From positions 2,232,001 through 2,296,000 of the forward strand of contig NZ_CP031148.1 of assembly GCF_003342675.1 (NCBI RefSeq): a stretch of 64,000 nt of DNA, read 5' to 3'. The notes beneath the pieces were generated by a model. It saw nothing but the letters and a program-made list of their open reading frames with translations. It did not search any database and was not told the DNA's origin. The stretch comes from Haloplanus rubicundus (GTDB lineage Archaea > Halobacteriota > Halobacteria > Halobacteriales > Haloferacaceae). Shown one piece after another: positions 24,200-32,126 of this stretch. A program made the position numbers and the translations under genes. Positions within the stretch are counted from its first letter, which is position 1; the number at the start of each line of letters is the position of its first letter.

Positions 24200-25249
24200 A
24201 TGATATCCGAACAGCGACTTCGGAGGATGTACGCCGACATGGTGACGGCGCGGTACTACGAGGAGCGCCTGCAGGAGGAGTATCTGGAGGGTAAACAACC
24301 GAAATTCGACATCTCGGCCGGCCCGATTCCCGGCGAACTCCACCTCGCCGCGGGACAGGAGGCGGCCGCCGTCGGCGTCTGTCACCACCTGCGCGACGAC
24401 GACGTGGTAACGGCCCCGCACCGCCCTCACCACGTCGCCATCGCGAAAGGTGTCGACCTGAATCGGATGACGGCGGAGATATTCGGCCGCGAGACGGGGC
24501 TCGGACGGGGGAAGGGCGGTCACATGCACCTGTTCGACCCCGACGTGAACTTCGCGTGTAGCGGCATCATCGCGCAGGGCTGTCCGCCCGCGGCGGGCGC
24601 CGGCCTCGCGGCGAAAAAGCGCAACACCGACAGCGTCGCCGTCGCCTACCTCGGCGAGGGCGCCGTGGACCAGGGTGGGTTCCTCGAATCCCTGAACTTC
24701 GCCGCCGTCCACGACCTGCCCGTCGTGTTCGTCGTCGAGGACAACGACTGGGCGATCAGCATGCCTCAAGAGCGCGTGACCGACGTGGAGTTCGCCTCGA
24801 AGCGCGCCGACGGCTTCGAGATGGCGGGGGTCCACGTCGACCGCGACGACGCCGTCGCCGTCTACGAGGCGGCCGCCGAGGCAGTCGGCCGCGCCCGCGA
24901 CGGCAACGGTCCCACCGTCCTCTCCGTGCAGGTCCACCGCCGGATGGGACATTTCATGGGCGACCCGCAGAGCTACCGCTCCGACGAGGATCAGGAAGCG
25001 GCGATGGACCGCGACTCCATCGAGCGCATGGCGGCCCACCTCCGGGACCACGGCGTCGACGACGAGGCGATGGCCGAGATTCGCGAGGACGCCCACGCCC
25101 GCGTCGACGACGCCATCGCGTGGGCGAAAGACCAGCCGAAACCCGACGCCGAGAGCGCCTACGAGGACGTCTTCACCAATCCCCCCTCGGGCGTGACCGA
25201 CACGGAACCGGAGTTCGACCTCGCGGAGACGGGGGGTGAGGGGGAATGA
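24200..25249 (+). CDS. 2-oxoacid (or acetoin) dehydrogenase E1 alpha subunit
   Basis: A 349-residue thiamine-diphosphate enzyme subunit. The TPP motif is GEGAVDQGGFLESLNFAAVH with the distal acidic-Asn (VVEDNDWAIS). Substrate-channel motifs include HRPHHVAIAKG and GKGGHMHLFD, the latter common to the E1-alpha of acetoin and branched-chain complexes. It decarboxylates a 2-oxoacid and passes the acyl group to lipoate with the beta subunit. The next gene overlaps by four bases (start at 25246). A TATA-like aattatgta lies about 30 bases before the start. The true substrate cannot be told. Confidence 0.9.
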   Translation: MISEQRLRRMYADMVTARYYEERLQEEYLEGKQPKFDISAGPIPGELHLAAGQEAAAVGVCHHLRDDDVVTAPHRPHHVAIAKGVDLNRMTAEIFGRETGLGRGKGGHMHLFDPDVNFACSGIIAQGCPPAAGAGLAAKKRNTDSVAVAYLGEGAVDQGGFLESLNFAAVHDLPVVFVVEDNDWAISMPQERVTDVEFASKRADGFEMAGVHVDRDDAVAVYEAAAEAVGRARDGNGPTVLSVQVHRRMGHFMGDPQSYRSDEDQEAAMDRDSIERMAAHLRDHGVDDEAMAEIREDAHARVDDAIAWAKDQPKPDAESAYEDVFTNPPSGVTDTEPEFDLAETGGEGE

Positions 25250-26250
25250 CCGTCGACCGCGAACTGACGATGAGTCGCGCCGTCGTCGAGGCCATCGGGA
25301 CCGAGATGCGCGAGAACGACGAGGTGTTCTACATGGGCGAGGACGTGGCCGACTACGGCGGCATCTTCGACAGCACCCAGGGGCTCTTGGAGGAGTTCGG
25401 CTACGACCGCATCATGGACGTGCCGATCAGCGAGACGGCTTACCTCGGTGCGGCCGTCGGCGCCGCCCAGCAAGGAATGCGCCCCATCGCGGAACTGATG
25501 TTCGTCGACTTCTTCGGCGTCGCGATGGATCAGATCTACAACCAGATGGCGAAGAACACCTACATGAGCGGGGGGTCGGTGAGCGTGCCGATGGTCCTGA
25601 CCACCGCCGTGGGCGGCACCTACAGCGACGCCGCCCAGCACTCCCAGACCCTCTACGGCACCTTCGCGCACCTGCCGGGGATGAAGGTGGTCGTCCCCTC
25701 GACGGCCTACGACGCCAAGGGGCTGATGCACAACGCCATCCGCGACGACGACCCGGTGGTCTACATGTACCACAAGCGCCTGATGGGGCTGGGCTGGTTG
25801 CCCTCCCCGACGGGGCCGAAGACGCCCGTCCCCGAGGCGGAGTACACCATCCCCTTCGGCCGGGCGGACGTGAAACGCGAGGGCGCCGACGCCACGGTGG
25901 TCACCCTCGGCCTGCACGTCCACCGCGCCCTCGACGCGGCGGCGACGCTGGCCGAGGAAGGCATCGATTGCGAGGTGATCGACCTGCGGACGCTCGTGCC
26001 GCTGGACCGCGAGACGGTGATCGAGAGCGTCGAGAAGACCGGCCGCCTCGTCGTCGTCGACGAGGACTACCGCTCCTTTGGCCTGACGGGCGAAATCGTC
26101 TCCAGCGTCGCCGAGGAGGCGCTCGACGCCCTGGAGGCGGTCGAACGCGTGGCGATGCCCGACGTGCCCATCCCCTACGCCCGCGAACTGGAGACCGAAG
26201 TGATGCCCGCCGCGGCCGACATCGAAGCCGCGGTCCGGAACGTCCAATGA
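25246..26250 (+). CDS. 2-oxoacid (or acetoin) dehydrogenase E1 beta subunit
   Basis: A 334-residue protein overlapping the alpha gene by four bases (atga), so translation is probably coupled. It has the E1-beta hallmarks: EVFYMGEDVADYGGIFDSTQ, the TPP-binding glutamate region VPISETAYLGAAVGAA, LMFVDFFGVAMDQIYNQM and the C-terminal transketolase domain with EDYRSFGLTGEIV. Length is normal for the family. Its alpha partner is upstream and lipoyl carrier downstream. Confidence 0.9.
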   Translation: MTVDRELTMSRAVVEAIGTEMRENDEVFYMGEDVADYGGIFDSTQGLLEEFGYDRIMDVPISETAYLGAAVGAAQQGMRPIAELMFVDFFGVAMDQIYNQMAKNTYMSGGSVSVPMVLTTAVGGTYSDAAQHSQTLYGTFAHLPGMKVVVPSTAYDAKGLMHNAIRDDDPVVYMYHKRLMGLGWLPSPTGPKTPVPEAEYTIPFGRADVKREGADATVVTLGLHVHRALDAAATLAEEGIDCEVIDLRTLVPLDRETVIESVEKTGRLVVVDEDYRSFGLTGEIVSSVAEEALDALEAVERVAMPDVPIPYARELETEVMPAAADIEAAVRNVQ

Positions 26251-26504
26251 GCGAGGGTGACCGCGTGGCTGTCGTCGCCGACGCGCCCGACGACGTCGAC
26301 GAGGAGGAGGGCGTCGTCGTCAACTGGTTCGCGAAGCCGGGGCGGCGCGTCTCCGCCGGTGAAAGCATCTGCGAGGTGCAGGTGGAGAAGGTGAGTATCG
26401 ACGTGCCCGCGCCCGTCGACGGCGAACTCGTCGAAATCGTCCGCGACGAGGACGACGAGTTCACCATCGGCGACACGCTGGCGTGGATCCAGCCGGAGGG
26501 GTGA
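26247..26504 (+). CDS. Stand-alone lipoyl-domain protein (E2 carrier)
   Basis: An 85-residue protein whose ATG overlaps the E1-beta stop by four bases. It is a single biotinyl/lipoyl domain: VNWFAKPGRRVSAGE, then the lipoylation site CEVQVEKVSIDVPAPVDGE with the modified Lys in VEK, and ending DTLAWIQPEG. The usual E2 enzyme carries this domain in the same chain as the acyltransferase; here it is separate. The next gene starts at 26501, overlapping the stop. Confidence 0.85.
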   Translation: MSEGDRVAVVADAPDDVDEEEGVVVNWFAKPGRRVSAGESICEVQVEKVSIDVPAPVDGELVEIVRDEDDEFTIGDTLAWIQPEG

Positions 26505-27229
26505 GCGTGGGGGACCAGCCCGCCCCGCGGACCCTCCGCGAGGAGCGTCGGCCGAGTCCGATGCGGCGGACCATCGCGGACCGGCTGGGGAAGAGCTACC
26601 GCGAGGCCGTCCACGTGACCGTCAGCCGCGAGGTGGACGCCGGGGCGCTGGTCGCGGCCGCCGACGCCGCGGGCGTCTCGCTCGTCGACGTCCTCGTTCG
26701 CGCGCTCTCGGACGCCCTCGACGCCCACCCGGCATTCAACGCCACGTTCGAGGACGGCACCCACCGGATCTACGAGGAGCACAACGTCGGCATCGCCGTC
26801 GCCATCGAGGACGGACTGGTCGCGCCGGTCGTCGCCGACGTGCGGGGGCGCGATCCGAACGACATCGCCGCCGAGCGCGAGCGCCTGTCCGAGGCCGTCC
26901 GATCGGGCGACTACGCGATGGCCGACCTCCGTGGGGGGACGTTCACCGTCTCGAATCTCGGTCCCCTCGGCGTCGACGGGTTCACGCCGATCATCAACCC
27001 GCCGGAGGTTGCCATCCTCGGCGTGAGCCGGGTTCGGAAGCGAGCACGACCGGCGGGCGTGGAACGACGTTCCACGGAGAGTCGGCCGGAGGCCGACGAC
27101 GGCGTGGCGTTCCGCGAGACGCTCCCCCTCGATCTGAGCTTCGATCACCGGGTCGTCGACGGCGCCGACGCCGCCCGCTTCCTCGGGACGCTGGCGGAAC
27201 GGATCGAAGACGCCGAGGCGTCCGTCTAG
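26501..27229 (+). CDS. Stand-alone E2 acyltransferase catalytic domain
   Basis: A 242-residue protein from a GTG at 26501 that overlaps the lipoyl-protein stop (gtga). It has the 2-oxoacid dehydrogenase acyltransferase catalytic fold: SPMRRTIADRLGKSYREAV at the start, FTVSNLGPLGVDGFTPIINP and the active-site LSFDHRVVDGADAARFL (HxxxDG). No lipoyl or peripheral subunit-binding domain is present. An in-frame hairpin element at 27059-27097 inserts VERRSTESRPEAD shortly before the active-site segment. The operon ends here, with no E3 gene. Confidence 0.85.
   Translation: MSVGDQPAPRTLREERRPSPMRRTIADRLGKSYREAVHVTVSREVDAGALVAAADAAGVSLVDVLVRALSDALDAHPAFNATFEDGTHRIYEEHNVGIAVAIEDGLVAPVVADVRGRDPNDIAAERERLSEAVRSGDYAMADLRGGTFTVSNLGPLGVDGFTPIINPPEVAILGVSRVRKRARPAGVERRSTESRPEADDGVAFRETLPLDLSFDHRVVDGADAARFLGTLAERIEDAEASV
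27059..27097 (+). repeat. In-frame double-hairpin element (E2 catalytic protein)
   Basis: gtggaacgacgttccac (17 bp), spacer ggaga, gtcggccggaggccgac (17 bp): 39 bases, 13 codons. It sits in a surface-type linker between ARPAG and DGVAFRETLPL. The same layout is at 11729-11767 and 61351-61389. Confidence 0.8.
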
Positions 27230-27279
27230 GGCGTCCGCTATCGGTGCACGTTTGCCGGGGGGCCGAGTAGCGCCGGCCG

Positions 27280-28305
27280 ATGACCCTCGCCACCGGGGTG
27301 TGGTACGCCGCCGTCGTCGCCGGATCGGCGGCCGTCGTCTGGAAGGGAAGCGGCCTCCTCGACCGCGCGAGCGAGCGGCTGGCGGGACATTACGGGTTGC
27401 CGCCCATCGTCCGCGGGGCCATCGTCGCCGCCGTCGGATCGAGCATGCCCGAACTGTCGAGTACCGTCCTCGCGACGCTCCTGCACGGTCAGTTCGACCT
27501 CGGCGTCGGCGCCATCGTCGGCTCGGCCGTCTTCAACATCCTCGTGATTCCGGCCGCGAGCGCCCTCTCCCGCGGGCGCGAACTCGAAGCGAGCCGGACG
27601 CTCGTCTACAAGGAAGCGCAGTTCTACATGCTCGCGGTGTCGGTCCTCCTGTTGACCTTCGCCTTCGCCGTCATCTACGATCCGGCGGGGAACGGGCGAC
27701 TCGTCGGGACGATGACGCGGCCGCTCGCGTTCGTCCCCGTCGCCCTCTACGGCCTCTACGTCTTCATCCAGTATCAGGACCTCTCGGAGTACGACGGCGA
27801 ACCGGTCGAGTCGGTCGCGGTCGGGCGACGGTGGCTGGAACTGTGCGTCGGACTCGTCCTCATCGTCGTCGCCGTCGAGGGGCTGGTCCGGGCGGCCATC
27901 GGCCTCGGCGACCTGCTCGATACGCCCAGCTTCGTCTGGGGGCTCGTCGTCGTCGCCGCGGGGACGAGCCTCCCCGACCTGTTCGTGAGCCTCCGGGCCG
28001 CGTCGGAAGGGCCGGATGGCGGGGTGACGAGCCTCGCCAACGTCCTCGGGAGCAACACGTTCGACCTGCTCGTGGCCGTCCCCGCAGGCGTGTTGATCGT
28101 CGGGACGACGACCGTCGACTTCGCCGCCGCCGTTCCGATGATGGCCTGTCTGACCGTCGCGACGCTCGTCCTGTTCACCTTGCTCCGGACCGACCTGTCG
28201 CTCACCGACCGGGAGGCCTACGTCTTGCTCGCGGCCTACGTCGCCTTCGTCGGCTGGGTCGCGCTCGAAACCGTCGGCGCGGTGGGGCTACTCCCCGTCG
28301 CCTGA
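27280..28305 (+). CDS. Na+/Ca2+ exchanger-family antiporter
   Basis: A 341-residue protein with about ten membrane helices arranged as two repeats. The alpha motifs are present: AAVGSSMPELSSTVLATLLH at about residue 45 in the first repeat and VVVAAGTSLPDLFVSLRAAS at about 225 in the second. Such proteins exchange Na+ or H+ for Ca2+. The gene stands alone on its strand, and its end overlaps the convergent small gene at 28288 by 18 bases. Confidence 0.85.
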   Translation: MTLATGVWYAAVVAGSAAVVWKGSGLLDRASERLAGHYGLPPIVRGAIVAAVGSSMPELSSTVLATLLHGQFDLGVGAIVGSAVFNILVIPAASALSRGRELEASRTLVYKEAQFYMLAVSVLLLTFAFAVIYDPAGNGRLVGTMTRPLAFVPVALYGLYVFIQYQDLSEYDGEPVESVAVGRRWLELCVGLVLIVVAVEGLVRAAIGLGDLLDTPSFVWGLVVVAAGTSLPDLFVSLRAASEGPDGGVTSLANVLGSNTFDLLVAVPAGVLIVGTTTVDFAAAVPMMACLTVATLVLFTLLRTDLSLTDREAYVLLAAYVAFVGWVALETVGAVGLLPVA

Positions 28306-28494
28306 CGACTTTGATCGCGACCGGCGGAGCGCCCACAGCACGAGGAAGACGCCCTCGATCCGAGCGGCCGTGTAGACCCACGGGCGGAGCGATACGTCGT
28401 CGCTGGTCGCGAGGTTCATCCAGAAGTCGACGACGCTGCGGGGCCGGAGCAGTTCGAGGAGGCCCAGTACGAACGCGGCGAGACGGAGGAGCAT
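28288..28494 (-). CDS. Small membrane protein
   Basis: A 68-residue protein read from MLLRLAAFVLGLLELLRP (ATG at 28492-28494). One N-terminal hydrophobic segment, a middle DFWMNLATSDDVSLRPW and a second hydrophobic segment EGVFLVLWALRR. AT-rich sequence on its strand about 27 bases upstream (aaaagttaag) fits a leaderless promoter. Its last 18 bases overlap the end of the exchanger gene. Function unknown. Confidence 0.65.
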   Translation of the reverse strand: MLLRLAAFVLGLLELLRPRSVVDFWMNLATSDDVSLRPWVYTAARIEGVFLVLWALRRSRSKSSGDGE

Positions 28495-28650
28495 ACCGAA
28501 ACCGACGGCAGCGATGGACTTAACTTTTGTTGGATTGTCAATAGTATCGGCAGAAGAACCGTTCCTGCTACCTGGGAACCAGGGCACAGTTAAACCGCAG
28601 GCGGCCCGGAGATCCACCGATCCGCTCACCGACCCCCACAGAGCCCACCT

Positions 28651-30066
28651 ATGGTTGATCCAGTCATCGCCAGCCGACTCCAGTTTGCGCTTACGACCAT
28701 CGTCCACATCATCTTCCCCGTGGTCAGTATGGGTCTCGCACCCTTCCTGCTCTACTTCACGTGGAAGGACATCCGAACCGGCGAACCGGTGTACGAGCAG
28801 TTACGCCGGTTCTGGACGCGCATCTTCGCCGTCAGTTTCGTCGTCGGAACCGTGACGGGCATCGTCCTCGAGTTCGAGTTCGGGACCAACTTCGCCGCCT
28901 TCGCGACGACGGCCGGTCCGCTGTTCGGCGGCCCACTCGCCGTCGAGGGGATGATGGCGTTCATGCTCGAAGCCACCTTCCTCGGCGTCTTCGTCTTCGG
29001 CCGGGAGCGCGTCGGCGACGCGCTCTACATGATTTCTGCCGTTGCCGTCGGTCTCGGCACCTGGCTCTCCGCGGTCTGGATTCTCATCGCTAACTCGTGG
29101 ATGCAGATGCCGCGGGGGTACGAGCTGGTCACCCGGAACGGCGAGCAGGTGATCCACCTCGTCGACCCCATCGCGGCCTACGCCACCCCCCGATTCTTCT
29201 GGATGTTCGTCCACATGCAGAACGCCTCGGTCGAGTCGGTGTCGCTCGCGATGGCGGGGCTGAGCGCCTACTTCGTCTTCAAACACCACGTCTGGGAACG
29301 CCCAGTCGACCACGTGACCTTCTGGGAGACGACGCTCAAAATCGCCGTCGTCGGCCTACTGATCACCGCGCCACTGCAGGTGTTTCACGGTGACCTCTAC
29401 GCCCGCCACGTCTACGAGACCCAGCCCCAGAAGTTCGCGGCGATGGAGGCCGTCTGGGAGACGGACTCCTACGTCCCCGAGTATCTGATCGCGTTCCCGA
29501 CGAGCATAGAGAGCCTGCTCGATCCGCGGGCGAAGGAAATTTTCGGTATCGGCATCCCCGGCGGCGCCTCGTGGCTCGCGAGCGGCGGCGACCCGCAGGC
29601 GACCATCCGGGGCTTGGAGGAGTTCGAGGGACCACAACCCCCCGTCGCGGTCGTCTTCTGGTCGTTCCGTATCATGGTCGCGCTCGGGTTCTGGTTCGTC
29701 ACGCTCGCGTTCTGGAGCGGCTACCGCTGGTACCGGGGTGAACTCTTCGCGGACGACCTGTTGCACAAGGCGCTGATGGCGTCGTCGCCACTCGGCGTCC
29801 TCGCGGTCGAACTCGGCTGGGTCGTCACCGAAGTCGGCCGTCAGCCGTGGATCATCCAGGGAGTGATGAAGACGAGCGAGGGGGTCTCGCCCGGCCTCAC
29901 CGGCGCCGAGGCGACGGCCACGCTCGTCGGCTTCGCCGCCGCCTATCTCGGCTTGCTCACGCTCTATGGCTACGTGATCACCCGTCTGATCCGGGCCGGC
30001 CCGCCGGATCGGGCCGACCTCGTGACGACGGCGCCGACCGAGAGCGAGGTGGCCGCCGATGACTAG
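28651..30066 (+). CDS. cydA: Cytochrome bd-type quinol oxidase subunit I
   Basis: A 471-residue membrane protein with about nine helices. The high-spin haem ligand is His19 in TIVHIIFPVVSMG. MMAFMLEATFLGVF carries the conserved Glu of helix 3, and WMFVHMQNASVESV the haem b558 His. GRQPWIIQGVMKTSEGVS is the late conserved GRQPW segment. The quinol loop is short (GDLYARHVYETQPQKF). It reduces O2 to water with quinol electrons at high affinity without pumping protons. CydB overlaps its end by eight bases. A TATA-like gttaaac lies about 60 bases upstream. Confidence 0.95.
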   Translation: MVDPVIASRLQFALTTIVHIIFPVVSMGLAPFLLYFTWKDIRTGEPVYEQLRRFWTRIFAVSFVVGTVTGIVLEFEFGTNFAAFATTAGPLFGGPLAVEGMMAFMLEATFLGVFVFGRERVGDALYMISAVAVGLGTWLSAVWILIANSWMQMPRGYELVTRNGEQVIHLVDPIAAYATPRFFWMFVHMQNASVESVSLAMAGLSAYFVFKHHVWERPVDHVTFWETTLKIAVVGLLITAPLQVFHGDLYARHVYETQPQKFAAMEAVWETDSYVPEYLIAFPTSIESLLDPRAKEIFGIGIPGGASWLASGGDPQATIRGLEEFEGPQPPVAVVFWSFRIMVALGFWFVTLAFWSGYRWYRGELFADDLLHKALMASSPLGVLAVELGWVVTEVGRQPWIIQGVMKTSEGVSPGLTGAEATATLVGFAAAYLGLLTLYGYVITRLIRAGPPDRADLVTTAPTESEVAADD

Positions 30067-31060
30067 CGTCGAAACGCTGTCGAGCGGCCCGCTCTTTGGC
30101 CTCCCGCTTCCCGACCTCTGGTTCGGCCTCCTCTTTTTCATCTTCGCGACCTTCCTCTTTCTCGATGGCTTCGACTTCGGCGTCGGCGCCCTCTTCGTCA
30201 CTCGCGAGGACGCGGCCGAACGGGAGCAGTTTCTCGCCGCCATCGGCCCGTTCTGGGACGGCAACGAGGTGTGGCTGGTCGTCTTCGGCGGCGCCCTCTT
30301 TGCCGCCTTTCCCCCCGTCTACGCCAACCTGTTCAGCCGCCACTATCTGCTGATGTTCGCCATCCTCGGGGCGCTCCTGCTCCGCGGCCTCGCGCCCGAG
30401 ATGTACGAACAGCGCCACGACGAGCGGTGGCAGCGCTGGTGGGGACGGTCGTTCGTCGCCGGCAGCCTCGCCACCCCATTTTTCCTCGGGCTGTTCACCG
30501 CCAACTGGCTCCTCGGCTCGACGGCGCTCGTCACGCTCCCGGGCGTCCTCGTCGGCCTGACCGTCGTCGCGCTGACCGTCGTCGACGGCGTCGCCTTCCT
30601 GCGCTTGAAGACTCGCGGTGACCTGCGCGCCGACTTGCAGGCCGACGGCTACCGTGCCCTCGCGGCCTACCTCGTACTGGTGGTCGCGACGCTCGCCGGC
30701 ATCTACGCCCTCGCGCCCAGTCTCCGGGCGACGATGCGCTCGCCGCTCGTCCTCGGCCTCGTGGGACTCACGCTCGTCCTCGCCGCCGCGTACGCGCTAG
30801 CGACGCGACGGAATCGGTACTACCTCGCCTTCGTCGCGGCTGCGGGCCTCGTGTTCGCCCTCGTCGCCGTCGTCGCGGCGCTTCTCTACCCGTCGGTCGA
30901 CCCCGCGACGGGGCTGACCGTCGAGGCGGCCATCGTGCCGACGCTCTCGCTCAACCTCATGTCCATCGGCGCCGCGCTCCTCCTGCCGCTGGTGTTCGTC
31001 TACTTCGTCGTCCTCTATTCCGCGTTCAGCGGCCCGATCGAGGCGGAGGAGTCGTACTGA
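30059..31060 (+). CDS. cydB: Cytochrome bd-type quinol oxidase subunit II
   Basis: A 333-residue membrane protein with about eight helices, starting inside the last codons of cydA. It has the subunit II pattern: LWFGLLFFIFATFLFLDGFD, FGVGALF and IGPFWDGNEVWLVVFGGALF. It forms the structural partner of CydA and does not carry haems itself in most bd oxidases. The next small gene overlaps its stop by one base (start 31060), so a third subunit is likely. Confidence 0.95.
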   Translation: MTSVETLSSGPLFGLPLPDLWFGLLFFIFATFLFLDGFDFGVGALFVTREDAAEREQFLAAIGPFWDGNEVWLVVFGGALFAAFPPVYANLFSRHYLLMFAILGALLLRGLAPEMYEQRHDERWQRWWGRSFVAGSLATPFFLGLFTANWLLGSTALVTLPGVLVGLTVVALTVVDGVAFLRLKTRGDLRADLQADGYRALAAYLVLVVATLAGIYALAPSLRATMRSPLVLGLVGLTLVLAAAYALATRRNRYYLAFVAAAGLVFALVAVVAALLYPSVDPATGLTVEAAIVPTLSLNLMSIGAALLLPLVFVYFVVLYSAFSGPIEAEESY

Positions 31061-31296
31061 TGGGCGACGTGTCGGACGCGATACCCGGCCCGCGGCTCGG
31101 CTCCCGAATCTTGGTGACGTGGATCGAACTCACGCTCGTCGGCATCACCGGCGGCCTCCTCGGCGACACCGTCGGCGGCCCGCCGGGCTTTATCATCTAC
31201 CTTCTTACGACGCTGCTCACCGTCGCTATCCTCTTTTACAACGTGAACGCGCTCGTGGCGTGGTGGGTGCGAGCGGCCGGCGCCGGAGACGACTGA
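31060..31296 (+). CDS. Small membrane protein of the cytochrome bd operon
   Basis: A 78-residue protein whose ATG shares a base with the cydB stop. Two hydrophobic segments: LVTWIELTLVGITGGLLGDT (about 20-39) and GFIIYLLTTLLTVAILFY (about 44-61). CydX/CydS-type subunits of bacterial bd oxidases are shorter, single-helix peptides, so homology is not claimed; the position in the operon makes it a candidate haloarchaeal third subunit or assembly factor. Confidence 0.7.
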   Translation: MGDVSDAIPGPRLGSRILVTWIELTLVGITGGLLGDTVGGPPGFIIYLLTTLLTVAILFYNVNALVAWWVRAAGAGDD

Positions 31297-31371
31297 GCCG
31301 GACGCCGCACCCGTTCTTGCCGATCGGAAACGAACTCCGGATATTTGAGTCTCCACGTCGTACGGTAGCGT

Positions 31372-32016
31372 ATGCCACCTGGTGAGCGTTTCGCCGACCG
31401 AACCGACGCGGGGGAGCGGCTGGCGGCCGAACTCGTCGACCGGGGGATCGGCGCGGACCTCGTGCTGGCGATTCCGCGCGGCGGCCTTCCGCTCGGCCGA
31501 GAGGTGGCGGACGCCCTCGACGCACCCCTCGACATCGTGGTCGCGTCGAAAATCGGCGCCCCCGGCAACCCGGAGTACGCCATCGGCGCCGTCTCGAGCG
31601 ACGGGCACGTCTGGCTCGACGACGAAGCAACTGCCCGACTGGGCGTGGCCGACGCGTACGTAGAGCGGGAGCGCGAACGCGAACTCGAGGCGGCCCGCGA
31701 GAAGGCGTCGCGCTACCGCGGTGACCGCGATCCACCCGACCTGACCGGAAAACGGGTCGTCGTCGTCGACGACGGCGTCGCCACGGGGTCGACCGCCATC
31801 GCCGCCCTCCGTCTCGTCCGCGAGGGTGGCGCCGAGCGGGTCGTCCTGGCCGTCCCCGTCGGCCCGCCGGACACGGTGTCGGAACTCGACGGCGTCGCCG
31901 ACGAGGTGGTCGTCCTGCGGGCGCCCGCCTCCTTCGGCGCCGTCGGCGCCTTCTACGACCGCTTCGATCAGGTGACCGACGAGGAGGCGATGACGTATCT
32001 GGACGAGCGTCCCTGA
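31372..32016 (+). CDS. Phosphoribosyltransferase-like protein
   Basis: A 214-residue protein with the type I PRTase fold: ADLVLAIPRGGLPLGREVAD at the start (flexible-loop region) and the PRPP-binding motif RVVVVDDGVATGSTAIAAL at about residue 130. Proteins of this type in haloarchaea lack an assigned substrate base. Clear start (ATG 31372), 75 bases after the preceding gene; probably its own transcript. Confidence 0.8.
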   Translation: MPPGERFADRTDAGERLAAELVDRGIGADLVLAIPRGGLPLGREVADALDAPLDIVVASKIGAPGNPEYAIGAVSSDGHVWLDDEATARLGVADAYVERERERELEAAREKASRYRGDRDPPDLTGKRVVVVDDGVATGSTAIAALRLVREGGAERVVLAVPVGPPDTVSELDGVADEVVVLRAPASFGAVGAFYDRFDQVTDEEAMTYLDERP

Positions 32017-32126
32017 GCGACCGCCGCACCCCTCAGCATGAACGATCGGTATGATTCTCGAATGTCAGGAACGGTGGGCGTGATTTTCGGTGCCGAGCAC
32101 GTAGTTTTGGGGGAGCGTGCCAACCC

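Noticed and set aside
25236-26246. Long open frame overlapping the E1 beta gene
   Set aside because: Only its last part (from the ATG at 26247) is a real lipoyl-domain protein; the rest is a shadow of E1 beta.
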